A stretch of 54,178 nucleotides of DNA from Rubrivivax sp. Its GTDB lineage: Bacteria; Pseudomonadota; Gammaproteobacteria; Burkholderiales; Burkholderiaceae_C. The notes below the pieces were generated by a model. That model did not search any database, was not told the origin of the DNA, and saw only the letters and a program-made list of their open reading frames with translations. The stretch spans positions 1-54,178 of the forward strand of contig JAJTGU010000146.1 of assembly GCA_021297985.1 (NCBI GenBank), given 5' to 3'. Positions 25,298-37,972 of the stretch are shown here, one piece after another. The stretch's first letter is position 1, and every line of letters starts with the position of its first letter. Both the position numbers and the translations under genes were made by a program.

Positions 25298-25612
25298 ATG
25301 TACGCGGTCATAAAAACCGGCGGCAAGCAATACAAGGTTGCCGTTGGCGAAAAGATCAAGGTAGAACAGATTGCTGCGGACGTGGGCCAGGACATCGTGA
25401 TCGACCAAGTGCTCGCCGTCGGAAGCGGCGCTGAGCTCAAGGTCGGCACACCCTGGGTCGCGGGTGCAAGCGTTGCCGCCACGGTCGTGGCGCATGGCAA
25501 GCACGACAAGGTGCGCATCTTCAAGATGCGCCGCCGCAAGCACTATCAGAAGCACGGCGGACACCGCCAGCAGTACACGGAGCTGGTCATCGGCGCCGTG
25601 AACGCAGGCTGA
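25298..25612 (+). CDS. rplU: 50S ribosomal protein L21
   Basis: A 104-residue L21 beginning [23 protein letters not shown], with [26 protein letters not shown] in the RNA-binding C-terminal half. Full length for the family. It binds 23S rRNA in the large subunit. It is the first gene of rplU-rpmA, 22 bases before rpmA. Confidence 0.98.
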   Translation: MYAVIKTGGKQYKVAVGEKIKVEQIAADVGQDIVIDQVLAVGSGAELKVGTPWVAGASVAATVVAHGKHDKVRIFKMRRRKHYQKHGGHRQQYTELVIGAVNAG

Positions 25613-25634
25613 CGCAACCCGGAGCAACCACACC

Positions 25635-25904
25635 ATGGCACAGAAAAAAGGCGGCGGCTCAACCCGCAATGGCCGCGACTCCAAGCCCAAGATGCTGGGC
25701 GTCAAGGTTTTCGGCGGCCAGGCCATCAACGCCGGCTCGATCATCGTCCGGCAGCGCGGCACCAAGTTCCATGCCGGGCGCAACGTCGGCATTGGCAAGG
25801 ACCACACGCTGTTCGCACTCGTCGACGGCGCGGTGAGCTTCGAGATCAAGGGTGCGCTGAACCGTCAGACGGTCAGCGTGACCCCTGCCGCAGCACCGGT
25901 CTGA
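25635..25904 (+). CDS. rpmA: 50S ribosomal protein L27
   Basis: An 89-residue L27 beginning [29 protein letters not shown], the flexible N-terminus that reaches the peptidyl-transferase centre. [32 protein letters not shown] follows. There is no cleavable N-terminal extension of the Firmicute type. It is followed by a strong terminator before obg. Confidence 0.98.
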   Translation: MAQKKGGGSTRNGRDSKPKMLGVKVFGGQAINAGSIIVRQRGTKFHAGRNVGIGKDHTLFALVDGAVSFEIKGALNRQTVSVTPAAAPV

Positions 25905-25927
25905 TCGACCCCCGCGCTCTGCGCGAG

Positions 25928-25960
25928 CGAAGCCCCGGCCCGCCGGGGCTTCGTTGTTTC
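25928..25960 (+). terminator. Intrinsic terminator after rpmA
   Basis: CGAAGCCCCGG pairs perfectly with CCGGGGCTTCG around the loop CCCG, followed by GTTGTTTC. It would end or attenuate rplU-rpmA transcription before obg, suggesting that obg may be read partly from another promoter. Confidence 0.8.
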
Positions 25961-25996
25961 CGGGCCGGCGCACGCCGCGGCCACTACCATCCCTGA

Positions 25997-28184
<2,188 letters not shown>

Positions 28185-28194
28185 GGACGCCCCT

Positions 28195-28809
28195 TCAGCC
28201 GCCAGGCGGCCAGGGCGTGTCGGGTGCCGGGTCTGCGCCGACGCATGGGTCGATTGGCGGCTCCAACGGCCGCGGCGCGTCGCCTTCCAGGCGCTGCGCA
28301 CGCATGCCTGCACGCAGGTAGCGATTGGCCGGGTTGACGCGCGGGAGGAAGCGGGCGAGTTCGGTCAGTGCCATTTCGTAGACGCCGCGCTTGAACTCGA
28401 TCACGAGGTCCAGAGGAACCCAGTAGTCGTTCCAGCGCCAGGCGTCGAACTCCGGGTGATCGGTGGCGCGCAGGTTCATGTCGCTGTCGCGGCCGACCAA
28501 ACGCAGCAGGAACCAGATCTGCTTCTGGCCCCGGTAGTGGCCACGTGCATCTTTACGGATGAAGTGCTCGGGCACCTCGTAGCGCAACCAGTCGCGGGTG
28601 CGGGCGATGATCTGCACGTGCTCAGGGTGGAGCCCGACTTCCTCGTGAAGCTCGCGCAGCATGGCCTGCTCGGGCGTTTCGCCGTGCTTGATGCCGCCCT
28701 GCGGAAACTGCCAGGAATGGGTCTTGAGCCGCTTGCCCCAGAAGACCTGGTTTCGCGCGTTCAACAGGACGATGCCGACGTTGGGCCTGAAGCCCTCTCG
28801 GTCGAGCAT
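28195..28809 (-). CDS. rppH: RNA pyrophosphohydrolase
   Basis: RppH removes pyrophosphate from the 5' end of mRNA and so triggers decay. The 204-residue protein begins [27 protein letters not shown]. It has the Nudix box [23 protein letters not shown] near residue 40. [12 protein letters not shown] and [31 protein letters not shown] are RppH-specific. The C-terminus carries a proline-rich tail not needed for the fold. AGGA lies seven bases before the ATG. It is convergent with proB, only 10 bases away, and divergent from proS. Confidence 0.96.
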   Translation of the reverse strand: MLDREGFRPNVGIVLLNARNQVFWGKRLKTHSWQFPQGGIKHGETPEQAMLRELHEEVGLHPEHVQIIARTRDWLRYEVPEHFIRKDARGHYRGQKQIWFLLRLVGRDSDMNLRATDHPEFDAWRWNDYWVPLDLVIEFKRGVYEMALTELARFLPRVNPANRYLRAGMRAQRLEGDAPRPLEPPIDPCVGADPAPDTPWPPGG

Positions 28810-28837
28810 AATCGATCCTCGATTTGTGACTGTTTTC

Positions 28838-28846
28838 ATTATTGCA
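28838..28846 (-). promoter_or_regulatory. Candidate extended -10 element for rppH
   Basis: On the minus strand TGCAATAAT resembles an extended -10 element (TGN plus a TATAAT-like hexamer), 29 bases before the rppH ATG. No good -35 match is seen. A weak prediction based on base composition standing out from GC-rich surroundings. Confidence 0.35.
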
Positions 28847-28976
28847 CCGGCCCGGTGCAGCCTGCGAACCCTCGCTAACCCTCGTCGTACCGCCCTGGTG
28901 CGGCGCCCGTTGGGGGATCCTCGCGGTGGGTGTCCAAGCCTTGGCCAGCCGGGGCCCTGACGCTTGACGAACACCC

Positions 28977-30728
28977 ATGAAAGCCAGCCAGACCTTCATT
29001 TCCACGCTCAAGGAAGCGCCAGCCGACGCCGAGGTGATGAGCCACCGGCTCATGATGCGCGCAGGTTTCATCAAGCGTCTGGCCGCAGGCATCTACAACT
29101 ACATGCCGCTGGGCCTGCGGGTGATCCGCAAGGTCGAAGGGATCATCCGCGACGAAATGGTGCGCGCCGGCTCGGTGGAGTTGCTGATGCCGGTCGTTCA
29201 ACCGGCCGAGTTGTGGCAGGAGACCGGACGTTTCCAGGCCTATGGGCCCGAACTGTTGCGGGTCAAGGATCGCCATGATCGCGACTACATCGTGCAACCC
29301 ACGAGTGAAGAGGTCATCACCGACATCGCACGCCAGGAACTGCGCAGCTACAAGCAACTGCCACGCAGCTTCTTCCACATCCAGACCAAGTTCCGTGACG
29401 AGCGCCGGCCGCGCTTCGGGGTGATGCGTGGCCGCGAATTCACGATGAAGGATGCCTATTCCTTCGACCGTGACCAGGCCTCGGCGCTGAGGAGCTACCA
29501 GACGATGTACGAGGCCTACAAGCGCATCTTTGATCGCTTCGGCCTTCAGTACCGCGCGGTGGCGGCAGACACTGGAGCGATCGGAGGCGACGCCTCGCAC
29601 GAGTTCCAGGTCATCGCCGACACCGGCGAAGACGCCATCGTCTTCTGCCCGACCAGCGAATACGCCGCGAACATCGAGCTCGCCGAGGCGCTCCCACTGC
29701 TGGCCTCGCGCGCGGCTGCGACGCAGGCGCTGGCCAAGACGCCCACGCCGGGCAAGAGCACCTGCGAGGACGTGGCCTCGTTGCTCGGCCTGCCGCTGGA
29801 ACGGACGGTCAAGTCCTTGGTGCTGGCCACCGACGACAAGAACGACGCCGGCGACAGCATTGGCACCACGGTCTGGCTGCTGCTGGTGCGCGGCGACCAC
29901 AGCCTGAACGAGGTCAAGACCGGCAAGCTGGCCGGGCTGAAGGCCGGCTGGCGGTTCGCGACCGTCGCCGAGATCGAGTCGCACTTCGGGACCCGACCGG
30001 GTTACCTGGGGCCGATCGGCACCTGCAAGCCCGTGAAGGTGGTTGCCGAACGCACGGTTGCGGCGATGAGCGACTTCGTCTGCGGTGCCAACGAGGCCGA
30101 CTTCCACTACACCGGCGTCAACTGGGGACGCGACCTGCCCGAGCCCGATCTCGTGGCCGACATCCGCAATGTCGTCGCCGGCGATCCGTCGCCCGACGGC
30201 AAAGGCGTGCTCGCGATTCAGCGGGGCATTGAGGTCGGGCACGTGTTCTACCTCGGCACCAAGAAGTACAGCGAGCCGATGAAGGCCAACTACCTCGACG
30301 AGACCGGCAAGCCGCAACCCTTCGAGATGGGCTGCTATGGCATCGGCGTGACGCGCATCCTGGGCGCTGCCGTCGAACAGAACTTCGACGAGCGCGGCAT
30401 GATCTGGCCGACGGCGATCGCGCCGTTCGAGGTCGTGCTGTGCCCGATCGGCATGGACCGCAGTGCCGAGGTCCGGGCGGCTGCCGAGCAGCTTCACGAC
30501 ACGCTGGCAGCCGCTGGCGTTGACGTCGTGCTCGATGACCGTGGCGAGCGCCCCGGCGCCATGTTCGCCGACTGGGAACTGATCGGCGTGCCGCTGCGCG
30601 TGGTCATTTCCGACCGCGGCCTGAAGGCCGGCATGTTCGAAGTCCAGGGCCGGCGCGAGGCGACGGCCAGCGCGGTGGCGGTCGCCGACGTCCCGGCCGA
30701 GGTCAAGCGGCGGTTGAACCCGCAATGA
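28977..30728 (+). CDS. proS: Prolyl-tRNA synthetase (bacterial type)
   Basis: ProRS charges tRNA-Pro. The 583-residue class II synthetase begins [49 protein letters not shown]. It has motif 2 at [26 protein letters not shown]. An inserted YbaK-like editing domain lies at about residues 230-390 ([20 protein letters not shown]...GFxxPVGL-like YLGPIG). Motif 3 reads [13 protein letters not shown], and an anticodon-binding domain is at the C-terminus. The insertion identifies the prokaryotic-type enzyme with editing of alanyl-tRNA-Pro. It overlaps the next gene by four bases (ATGA). Confidence 0.97.
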   Translation: MKASQTFISTLKEAPADAEVMSHRLMMRAGFIKRLAAGIYNYMPLGLRVIRKVEGIIRDEMVRAGSVELLMPVVQPAELWQETGRFQAYGPELLRVKDRHDRDYIVQPTSEEVITDIARQELRSYKQLPRSFFHIQTKFRDERRPRFGVMRGREFTMKDAYSFDRDQASALRSYQTMYEAYKRIFDRFGLQYRAVAADTGAIGGDASHEFQVIADTGEDAIVFCPTSEYAANIELAEALPLLASRAAATQALAKTPTPGKSTCEDVASLLGLPLERTVKSLVLATDDKNDAGDSIGTTVWLLLVRGDHSLNEVKTGKLAGLKAGWRFATVAEIESHFGTRPGYLGPIGTCKPVKVVAERTVAAMSDFVCGANEADFHYTGVNWGRDLPEPDLVADIRNVVAGDPSPDGKGVLAIQRGIEVGHVFYLGTKKYSEPMKANYLDETGKPQPFEMGCYGIGVTRILGAAVEQNFDERGMIWPTAIAPFEVVLCPIGMDRSAEVRAAAEQLHDTLAAAGVDVVLDDRGERPGAMFADWELIGVPLRVVISDRGLKAGMFEVQGRREATASAVAVADVPAEVKRRLNPQ

Positions 30729-31855
30729 GGCCGAGCGCCGCGCGCGAACCTTTGCCCGACGCGCTGCGTGCGCTGGCGATGCTGGCGGTGCTGGTGGTCA
30801 ATGCCGCGGGTTACCTGGTCGCGCCCTGGGGCCCGCTGCTGGGTGAGCGGACACCGCCGGACAGCGGGGTTGCCACTGCCGTGCAAGGGCTGACCGCTGC
30901 GATGCTGCAAGGCAAGGGCTACCCGATGCTGGCCTTCTTGTTCGGGATGGGCCTGGTGCTCGCATCCCGCGGGCGTGAGCCGATGCTGGCGAGCGCTCGC
31001 GCCACCACGCGTCAGAAGAGGCTGCTCGTGCTGGGCGTGTTGCATGGCGTGTTCGTCTACTTCGGTGACATCCTGACGATGTACGCCTTGATCGGCTGGC
31101 ACTTGTTGTCTCGCGTGCGCGAGCCCTGGCGCAGCTTTCGTCGCCGTCTATGGCGGGCGCTGTGGTGGGCGCTGGGCGTCACTGCGCTGACCGTGCTGCT
31201 GATGCTGTTCATCGCGATGCAGCCCGACCTGGCTGGCGAGCCGACCATGCCGGCCGATGAGCCTGCGGTGGTGCAGGCGCTGCGCTGGGTGGACTTCTGG
31301 ATCGTCAACGCCAGCGCTTATGGGGTGATTCAGCTTGGCTCCTTGTTGCTCGCCTGGCCGGTGCTGCGCCTGTGCATGTTGTGCGGCATTGCGGCGGCGC
31401 GGCTGCGACTGCTGACGCATCGTCGCTGGCGCGCGGCGCTTGAACGGTGGATCGTCCGCACAGCGCTGCCGCTGCTGCTGCTGAACCTGGGTTACGGCTG
31501 GGCTTACATCAGCGCGTCGACCGGCAGTGAGCGGGCGTTCTGGGTCGAGTCGCTGGGCAATCTGATCGGCCCGCCATTTGCCGCCGTCTACGTCATGGTC
31601 CTGGCGTTGGCTGCCCGTGGCGGCACCGCGGCATGGTGCCGGAGCCTCGCCCCCCTGGGTCAGCGCACGCTGACGCTCTACGTGGGTCACGGCCTCTTGT
31701 GCGTGCTGCTCTTTGGAGGCGTCGGCCTGGGTCTTGAACTCAGCACGCTGGACATGGCGATCTTCTCGGTGGTGCTCTGGAGCCTGGCCCTGGCCTTGGC
31801 GCATGCCAGTCGGGCGCGCCGGTGGCCGTTGGAAGCGTGGTTGGCACGGCGTTGA
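30725..31855 (+). CDS. DUF418 family inner-membrane protein
   Basis: A 376-residue polytopic protein with about nine hydrophobic segments. [20 protein letters not shown] at the N-terminus, [41 protein letters not shown] and a C-terminal [15 protein letters not shown] are typical of the DUF418/YeiB family. The fold is related to membrane acyltransferases, but function is unknown. Its start overlaps the proS stop and its own stop overlaps the TTG of the transglycosylase. The three genes are therefore probably co-translated. Confidence 0.88.
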   Translation: MRPSAAREPLPDALRALAMLAVLVVNAAGYLVAPWGPLLGERTPPDSGVATAVQGLTAAMLQGKGYPMLAFLFGMGLVLASRGREPMLASARATTRQKRLLVLGVLHGVFVYFGDILTMYALIGWHLLSRVREPWRSFRRRLWRALWWALGVTALTVLLMLFIAMQPDLAGEPTMPADEPAVVQALRWVDFWIVNASAYGVIQLGSLLLAWPVLRLCMLCGIAAARLRLLTHRRWRAALERWIVRTALPLLLLNLGYGWAYISASTGSERAFWVESLGNLIGPPFAAVYVMVLALAARGGTAAWCRSLAPLGQRTLTLYVGHGLLCVLLFGGVGLGLELSTLDMAIFSVVLWSLALALAHASRARRWPLEAWLARR

Positions 31856-32484
31856 GACGGCGCACGGCCCTGGCGGTCCTGCCGTCACTGGCCTGCGGGC
31901 TCGGATCGGGCCTCGCCTCGTCCCGCGCGCACGCTGGGCGGCAACTCGAGGAGCCGTTGGCCGACTCGGTGCGCAGTGCGCTGTCGTCGGCGATCGCAAA
32001 CCGGGCACCGCCCACCCCCGTGTTCGCGAGCACGGACGAGCGCCTGGCGCAACTGCGTTGGCTCGGAGCGATGAGCGACCGGCTGAAGCGACGCAAGTCC
32101 GATGCCCGGACACGGGTCGAGTTCCTGAACACGGTCTGGTACGAGAGTCGTCGTTCGGGCTTGGAAGACGCCCTGGTGCTGGGCTTGATCCAGGTCGAGA
32201 GTGGCTTCCGCAAGTACGCGATCAGCGTCGCTGGCGCGCGTGGCTACATGCAGGTGATGCCGTTCTGGACCCGTGTCATCGGCGACGGTGATCCGGGGCG
32301 CCTGTTCCATATGCAGACCAACCTGCGCTATGGCTGCACCATCCTGCGCCACTACCTGGATCGGGAGCGGGGAGACCTCTTCCTGGCGCTCGGCCGCTAC
32401 AACGGCAGCCGCGGTCAGAGGCCGTATCCAGACGCCGTGATGGCGTCACGCCGGCAGTGGGAATTCCAGGACACCGGCCGCTGA
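31852..32484 (+). CDS. Lytic transglycosylase, SLT domain
   Basis: A periplasmic murein-cleaving enzyme of about 210 residues. The N-terminus [27 protein letters not shown] looks like a signal peptide. The SLT fold shows LGLIQVESGFRKYAISVAGARGYMQVMPFWTRVIG, with the catalytic Glu in QVESGF, and ends with LALGRYNGSRGQRPYPDAVMA. The start is uncertain: TTG 31852 overlaps the DUF418 stop as TTGA, and GTG 31822 and GTG 31837 are in frame; no clear ribosome site marks any of them. It is convergent with ubiX, 16 bases away. Confidence 0.88.
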   Translation: MRRRTALAVLPSLACGLGSGLASSRAHAGRQLEEPLADSVRSALSSAIANRAPPTPVFASTDERLAQLRWLGAMSDRLKRRKSDARTRVEFLNTVWYESRRSGLEDALVLGLIQVESGFRKYAISVAGARGYMQVMPFWTRVIGDGDPGRLFHMQTNLRYGCTILRHYLDRERGDLFLALGRYNGSRGQRPYPDAVMASRRQWEFQDTGR

Positions 32485-32500
32485 GCCGCGTGCCGATGGC

Positions 32501-33067
32501 TTACAGGCCCTGCCACTCCTGGGGGCGGGCGTTGGCGATGCCGACCAGCGAAAGCACACGTTCAACCGTCTCGGCGACCATCGCCTCGATGCTCGTGGGT
32601 CGGTGATAGAACGCTGGCAGCGGTGGGAACACGATGCCGCCCATCTCGGTGACGGCCACCATGTTGCGCAGGTGGGCCAGGTTCAACGGTGTCTCGCGCA
32701 CCAGGAGCACCAGGCGTCGTCGTTCCTTGAGCGTCACGTCGGCCGCGCGGGTCAGCAGGTTGTCGCCCATGCCGTGGGCCACTGCGGCCAGGGTCTTCAT
32801 CGAGCACGGGGCGACGACCATCGCGGCAGTGTCGAAGCTGCCGCTGGCAATGCAGGCGCCGACATCGCCCGGCGCATGGGCCTGGTCGGCGAGTGCCTCG
32901 AGGCCGCGTCGATCGAGCCCGCATTCGTGGTGAACGTTCAGCACCCCGGCCGGCGTCACGACGAGATGGGTTTCGACCGAGAGTTCGCGTGCCCGGCGCA
33001 GCAACTGGACCGCGTATGCCGCTCCGGTGGCGCCGGTGATGCCGACGACGAGTCGGGGGCGGGTCAT
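32501..33067 (-). CDS. ubiX: Flavin prenyltransferase UbiX
   Basis: UbiX makes prenylated FMN, the cofactor of UbiD decarboxylase in ubiquinone synthesis. The 188-residue product begins RLVVGITGATGAAYAVQLLR. It has IASGSFDTAAMVVAPCSMKTLAAVAHGMGDNLLTRAADVTLKERRRLVLLVRETPLNLAHLRNM and PPLPAFYHRP, all strongly typical of the family. The ATG at 33067 (MTRPRLVV) was preferred over an upstream in-frame start. It ends the leftward hemA-prfA-prmC-...-grxD-ubiX series. Confidence 0.96.
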   Translation of the reverse strand: MTRPRLVVGITGATGAAYAVQLLRRARELSVETHLVVTPAGVLNVHHECGLDRRGLEALADQAHAPGDVGACIASGSFDTAAMVVAPCSMKTLAAVAHGMGDNLLTRAADVTLKERRRLVLLVRETPLNLAHLRNMVAVTEMGGIVFPPLPAFYHRPTSIEAMVAETVERVLSLVGIANARPQEWQGL

Positions 33068-33092
33068 GGCGGAACGCGCCGCGGGCGGGGCA

Positions 33093-33410
33093 TCAGGACT
33101 TTGCGGCAAGCACCTGCTGCAACTCGCCCGACTGGTACATCTCCATCATGATGTCCGAGCCCCCGACGAACTCGCCGTCGACGTACAGCTGCGGGATCGT
33201 CGGCCACTGGGCGTAGTCCTTGATGCCCTGGCGGACCTCTTCGTCCTCAAGCACGTTGAAGGTCTTCATCTCGGTGACGCCGCTGGCCTTCAGGATCTGG
33301 ATGGCACGGCCCGAGAAGCCGCACATCGGGAACTGGGCGGTGCCCTTCATGAAGAGCATGACGCGGTTGGACTTGACGAGGTCGTCGATGCGCTGTTGAA
33401 CGTCGCTCAT
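33093..33410 (-). CDS. grxD: Monothiol glutaredoxin, Grx4 family
   Basis: A 105-residue glutaredoxin with the monothiol active site MCGFSGRA (CGFS), the WPTIPQLYVDGEFVGGSDI glutathione-binding segment and the usual start MSDVQQRIDDLVKSNRVMLFMKGT. Members bind a [2Fe-2S] cluster as dimers and deliver it to target proteins. It starts 76 bases after the outer-membrane protein stop and precedes ubiX by 25 bases. Confidence 0.96.
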   Translation of the reverse strand: MSDVQQRIDDLVKSNRVMLFMKGTAQFPMCGFSGRAIQILKASGVTEMKTFNVLEDEEVRQGIKDYAQWPTIPQLYVDGEFVGGSDIMMEMYQSGELQQVLAAKS

Positions 33411-33486
33411 GGCGTTGGCTTTTCTGAGGCGGAAGAAACAGAAGCGACGATTGTCCGCCAGCAGCGGATGCCCCCGCGGGCGACCT

Positions 33487-34116
33487 TCAGAAGGCGTAGC
33501 GCAGCCCGACCTGCAGCACGGGGGACCAGCGCATCTCGCGCAGCGTCTGATCGAAGCTGGCGTTGCCCGAGGCCGCCCGCGCCCACTGGCCGAGCGCAGA
33601 GAAGTTCTCGGACACCAGGCCCAGATCGGCCATCAGGCTGAGTCCCGGCAGCCAGGCCGATCCGGTGAAGCCCAGGCCCAGATACGGCTGGGTGCCGCGT
33701 TCGGCACTGTTGCGGCTGGACACGCCGGACTGCTGCAGGCTCCAGCCCAGTGGTGCGGCGGATGGCGAGCCGACCCACTGCGCCAGTGGACTCGCACCCA
33801 CCGGCGAGCCGACCAGCACGCCACTGGTGGCGCGAAACTGCCCGAAGCGCGGCGAGGCGAAGACGTAGTCGCCCAGCAGGGCGCCAGCCTGCAGGTTGCG
33901 CATGCCGAGCAGCGCCTCGCCAAGCGGCATCAAGGCCACGGGGCCCAGGCTCAGCGGCGAAGGGGATACGGCTTGCAGTGTGACGCGAGCCTGCCACTGA
34001 GGCCAGACCTCGCTGGCCGCTGGCAGCAGCAGGCCATCGCCGGCTCGAGCGGGTGTCGGGGTCAGGGCCGATGTCGCGACAAACATCGCCAGGAACAGTG
34101 CTTCGCGCGGCAGCAT
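33487..34116 (-). CDS. Predicted outer-membrane beta-barrel protein, unknown family
   Basis: A 209-residue protein beginning MLPREALFLAMFVATSALTPTPARAGDG, a clear signal peptide. The ATG has GGAG seven bases upstream. The mature part alternates polar and hydrophobic residues (QARVTLQAVSPSPLSLGPVAL, QPYLGLGFTGSAWLPGLSLMADLGLV) and ends WSPVLQVGLRYAF, with a C-terminal phenylalanine as in barrel proteins recognised by BamA. I do not recognise the family. It lies between prmC and grxD, which in related genomes are usually close, and may be an insertion into that series. Confidence 0.7.
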   Translation of the reverse strand: MLPREALFLAMFVATSALTPTPARAGDGLLLPAASEVWPQWQARVTLQAVSPSPLSLGPVALMPLGEALLGMRNLQAGALLGDYVFASPRFGQFRATSGVLVGSPVGASPLAQWVGSPSAAPLGWSLQQSGVSSRNSAERGTQPYLGLGFTGSAWLPGLSLMADLGLVSENFSALGQWARAASGNASFDQTLREMRWSPVLQVGLRYAF

Positions 34117-34197
34117 CTGCAACTCCTCGTCCTGCTTTTGGCCGTTGATGATGCGCGCATTTGCTGCCGATTGCATCCACCGAACGTGGCCGATTTG

Positions 34198-35043
34198 TCA
34201 CGTTCTGGCCCGGCTCGACCACTGCCCGCCGGTGCAACGCGGCAGGCCGGCGAGGTCGGCCCGGGTTTCAACGCGGGCGAACCCGGCGCTTTCGAGCAAG
34301 GCCCGAGTCGCCGGCCCCTGGTCGTGGCCGTGTTCGAACAGCAACCAGGCTCCGGCTGCAAGCTGCGGCGCAGCGCCGACGGCGATCTGGCGGATCGCCT
34401 CGAGCCCATCGCCGCCCGGGCTCAGCGCCAGCTGTGGCTCATGGTGCAGTGCGGCCAGGTGCGGGTCGCCCGCGGCGATGTAGGGCGGATTGGCGAGCAC
34501 GAGATCGAATGGCTGGCCCGCCCAGGGCTGCCACCAGGGGCCCTGGGCAAACGCCACCCGCCGACCCAGCCGATCCGCGTTGGCGCGTGCCACTGCCAGC
34601 GCCTCGGCGCTCAGGTCGCTGGCGTGCAAGACGGCATCTGGCCGCCGTTGGCCGACGGCCAGAACGATGGCGCCGCTGCCGGTGCCGAGGTCGAGCACCT
34701 TCGGGGCGGGCTGCGGCTGCAGTGCTTCGATCGCCCAATCGACCAGCAACTCGGTCTCCGGACGCGGAATCAGCACCGCAGGCGTGACATTCAGGTCCAG
34801 TCCGCAGAAGCGGGTCTCGCCGAGCACGTAGGCGAGCGGCTCGCCGGCCGCTCGACGCTGCAGCGCCGCGAGGCAGGCCCGCGCGAGCGCCGGATCGAGC
34901 GGTGCGTCGTCGTGCGCCAGAAGCCAGGACCGGGGCTGCCTCAACAGCGCCGTGAGCAGCCACTGGGCGTCGAGCCGGGCGACTCCGAGCCGACGAGCCA
35001 GCGCCAGCGCGGCACCGACGCTGGGTGGCGGGTCCGCCACCAT
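34198..35043 (-). CDS. prmC: Release factor glutamine methyltransferase PrmC
   Basis: PrmC methylates the glutamine of the GGQ motif in release factors. The 281-residue protein has an N-terminal helical domain, then GEPLAYVLGETRFCGLDLNVTPAVLIPRPETELLVDWAIE, the SAM site VLDLGTGSGAIVLAV, and the catalytic NPPY in LVLANPPYIAAGDPHL. The ATG at 35043 lies eight bases after the prfA stop. It is directly downstream of its substrate gene prfA, the common order. Confidence 0.95.
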   Translation of the reverse strand: MVADPPPSVGAALALARRLGVARLDAQWLLTALLRQPRSWLLAHDDAPLDPALARACLAALQRRAAGEPLAYVLGETRFCGLDLNVTPAVLIPRPETELLVDWAIEALQPQPAPKVLDLGTGSGAIVLAVGQRRPDAVLHASDLSAEALAVARANADRLGRRVAFAQGPWWQPWAGQPFDLVLANPPYIAAGDPHLAALHHEPQLALSPGGDGLEAIRQIAVGAAPQLAAGAWLLFEHGHDQGPATRALLESAGFARVETRADLAGLPRCTGGQWSSRART

Positions 35044-35050
35044 CGCAGGA

Positions 35051-36163
<1,113 letters not shown>

Positions 36164-36271
36164 CGGGGGCGGCAAGGGCAGGGTTCGAACACGCGGAACG
36201 AGCGGCAGGGTTTCGGGCGGGAGTGCAAGACCCGGGCGACGCGTCGGTCGCCGGCGAAACGATCCGCGACG

Positions 36272-37591
36272 CTAACGTCCGTGTTCAGTGCCGCCGTCGC
36301 CGTTGCCGCCGGATCGGCCGGTCTTGCCGCGCAGGAACAACCGCGACACGGTGTTGCTCAGCTGGCGGCGTTCTTCGCCTTCGGCCCCGTGCAGCTCGGC
36401 AAGGGTGCCGTGGAGCATCTTGTGGGTCAGCCCGCGCGCCAGCGCCTCGAGCACCTGATCAACCGGTTCGCCACGGGCGAGCAGCTTGCGAGCCCGGGTG
36501 AGCTCGAGGCTGCTCCAGTCGTCGGCCTGGCGGTTCAGGGCCTGGATCAGCGGCACGGCGGCGCGTTGGTCCAGCCAGTGGGAGAAGCTCTGGACGCCGG
36601 CGTCGATGATGGCTTCGGCCTGCGCAACGGCCGCCAGGCGCTTTTCACCCGCGGTCTGCACCAGCGCGGACAGGTCGTCGACCGTGTAGAGATAGACGTC
36701 GTCGAGCTGGGCGACCTCGGGCTCGATGTCGCGAGGCACAGCGAGGTCGACCATGAACATCGGCCGCCGCCGGCGCGCCTTCAGGGCCCGCTCGACGGCT
36801 CCCAGGCCGATGATCGGCAGCGTGCTCGCGGTGCACGAGATCACGGCGTCGTACTCGTGCAGGCGATCGGGCAGCTCGGCCAGGCGCAAGGCCTGGGCAC
36901 CGAAGCGCGCGGCGAGGTGTTCGCCGCGTTCGAGCGTGCGGTTGGCCACCGCCATGGCCTTGGGGTTGCGCGCGGCGAAATGCGTCGCCACCAGCTCGAT
37001 CATCTCGCCTGCACCGACGAACAGCACCTTCATGTCCTCAAGACGCTCGAAGAGCTGCGACGCCAGTCGTACCGAGGCCGCGGCCATGCTGATCGAATGC
37101 GCGCCGATCTCGGTTGCGCTGCGAACCTCCTTGGCGACCGAAAACGAGCGCTGGAACAGCTGGTGCAGCGTCGTGCCCAGGGTGCCCGCCTCGTCGGCCA
37201 GGCGAACCGCCTGCTTCATCTGGCCCAGGATCTGCGGCTCGCCAAGCACCATCGAGTCCAGGCCCGAGGCGACGCGGAAGGCATGTCGTGCCGCCGCGCG
37301 GTCTTCCATGACGTAGCTGTGGGCCTGCAACTGCGCCGCCGCGATGCCGCGACGCTCGGCCAGCCAGTCGATCGCGGGGCGGACCAGTTCGGCCACCTGA
37401 AGCCCGCCCGCGGCGACGTAGATTTCGGTGCGGTTGCAGGTCGAGACGATCGCGGCTTCGGGCGTCGCACGGGCCAGATGTCCGGCCAGTCCCTTGAGCT
37501 CGGGGCCCAGTTGGTCAGGGGCAAACGCCAGCCGCCCGCGCAGGTCGAGCGGGGCCGTGGTGTGGTTTAGCCCGAGGGCAAGGACGCTCAC
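36272..37591 (-). CDS. hemA: Glutamyl-tRNA reductase
   Basis: HemA reduces glutamyl-tRNA to glutamate-1-semialdehyde, the first step of the C5 route to haem. The 439-residue protein begins [23 protein letters not shown]. It has the catalytic cysteine in [15 protein letters not shown], the segment [21 protein letters not shown], the NADPH-binding [18 protein letters not shown] and a C-terminal dimerisation helix bundle. No ATG is available: GTG 37591 gives the standard N-terminus, and TTG 37600 three codons earlier is the alternative. It heads the leftward hemA-prfA-prmC series. Confidence 0.96.
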   Translation of the reverse strand: MSVLALGLNHTTAPLDLRGRLAFAPDQLGPELKGLAGHLARATPEAAIVSTCNRTEIYVAAGGLQVAELVRPAIDWLAERRGIAAAQLQAHSYVMEDRAAARHAFRVASGLDSMVLGEPQILGQMKQAVRLADEAGTLGTTLHQLFQRSFSVAKEVRSATEIGAHSISMAAASVRLASQLFERLEDMKVLFVGAGEMIELVATHFAARNPKAMAVANRTLERGEHLAARFGAQALRLAELPDRLHEYDAVISCTASTLPIIGLGAVERALKARRRRPMFMVDLAVPRDIEPEVAQLDDVYLYTVDDLSALVQTAGEKRLAAVAQAEAIIDAGVQSFSHWLDQRAAVPLIQALNRQADDWSSLELTRARKLLARGEPVDQVLEALARGLTHKMLHGTLAELHGAEGEERRQLSNTVSRLFLRGKTGRSGGNGDGGTEHGR

Positions 37592-37690
37592 GTGGGTCAA
37601 AAATATGCAACAAAGCCGCAGCCGGAGGATGCCACGACACCAGTGGGGATGATCCGGGTGACGGCCCTACACGTCAACGAGGGTTGTCGG

Positions 37691-37972
37691 ATGACCGTGC
37701 TCGGAGCCTTGAACCACTTGCTGAACCTGTTTCTGCCGGCACTGGCACTGGCGGCAATTGCCGCGGCCCTTGCCAAGCTCGTCTGGCGGCGCGAGCTTGT
37801 GGCCGTGCCGTGGGTGACATTGCTGGTCTGGGCCGCAGCGGCCAATGCCGTGGTCACGCTGGCCGGGCTGGTGCTGTTCGAGCGCGATGGCAAGATGGCC
37901 ACCTACGGCACGATGCTGGTCGCCAACGCGCTCATGCTGTGGTGGCGGGGCTTCCGCTTCGCTCGGCGCTGA
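37691..37972 (+). CDS. Small hypothetical membrane protein
   Basis: A 93-residue protein from ATG 37691 with about three hydrophobic segments: [48 protein letters not shown] and [18 protein letters not shown] do not recognise a named family. It is divergent from hemA and its last 41 bases overlap the 3' end of miaB on the opposite strand. The hydrophobic pattern supports it as a real gene. Confidence 0.65.
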   Translation: MTVLGALNHLLNLFLPALALAAIAAALAKLVWRRELVAVPWVTLLVWAAAANAVVTLAGLVLFERDGKMATYGTMLVANALMLWWRGFRFARR

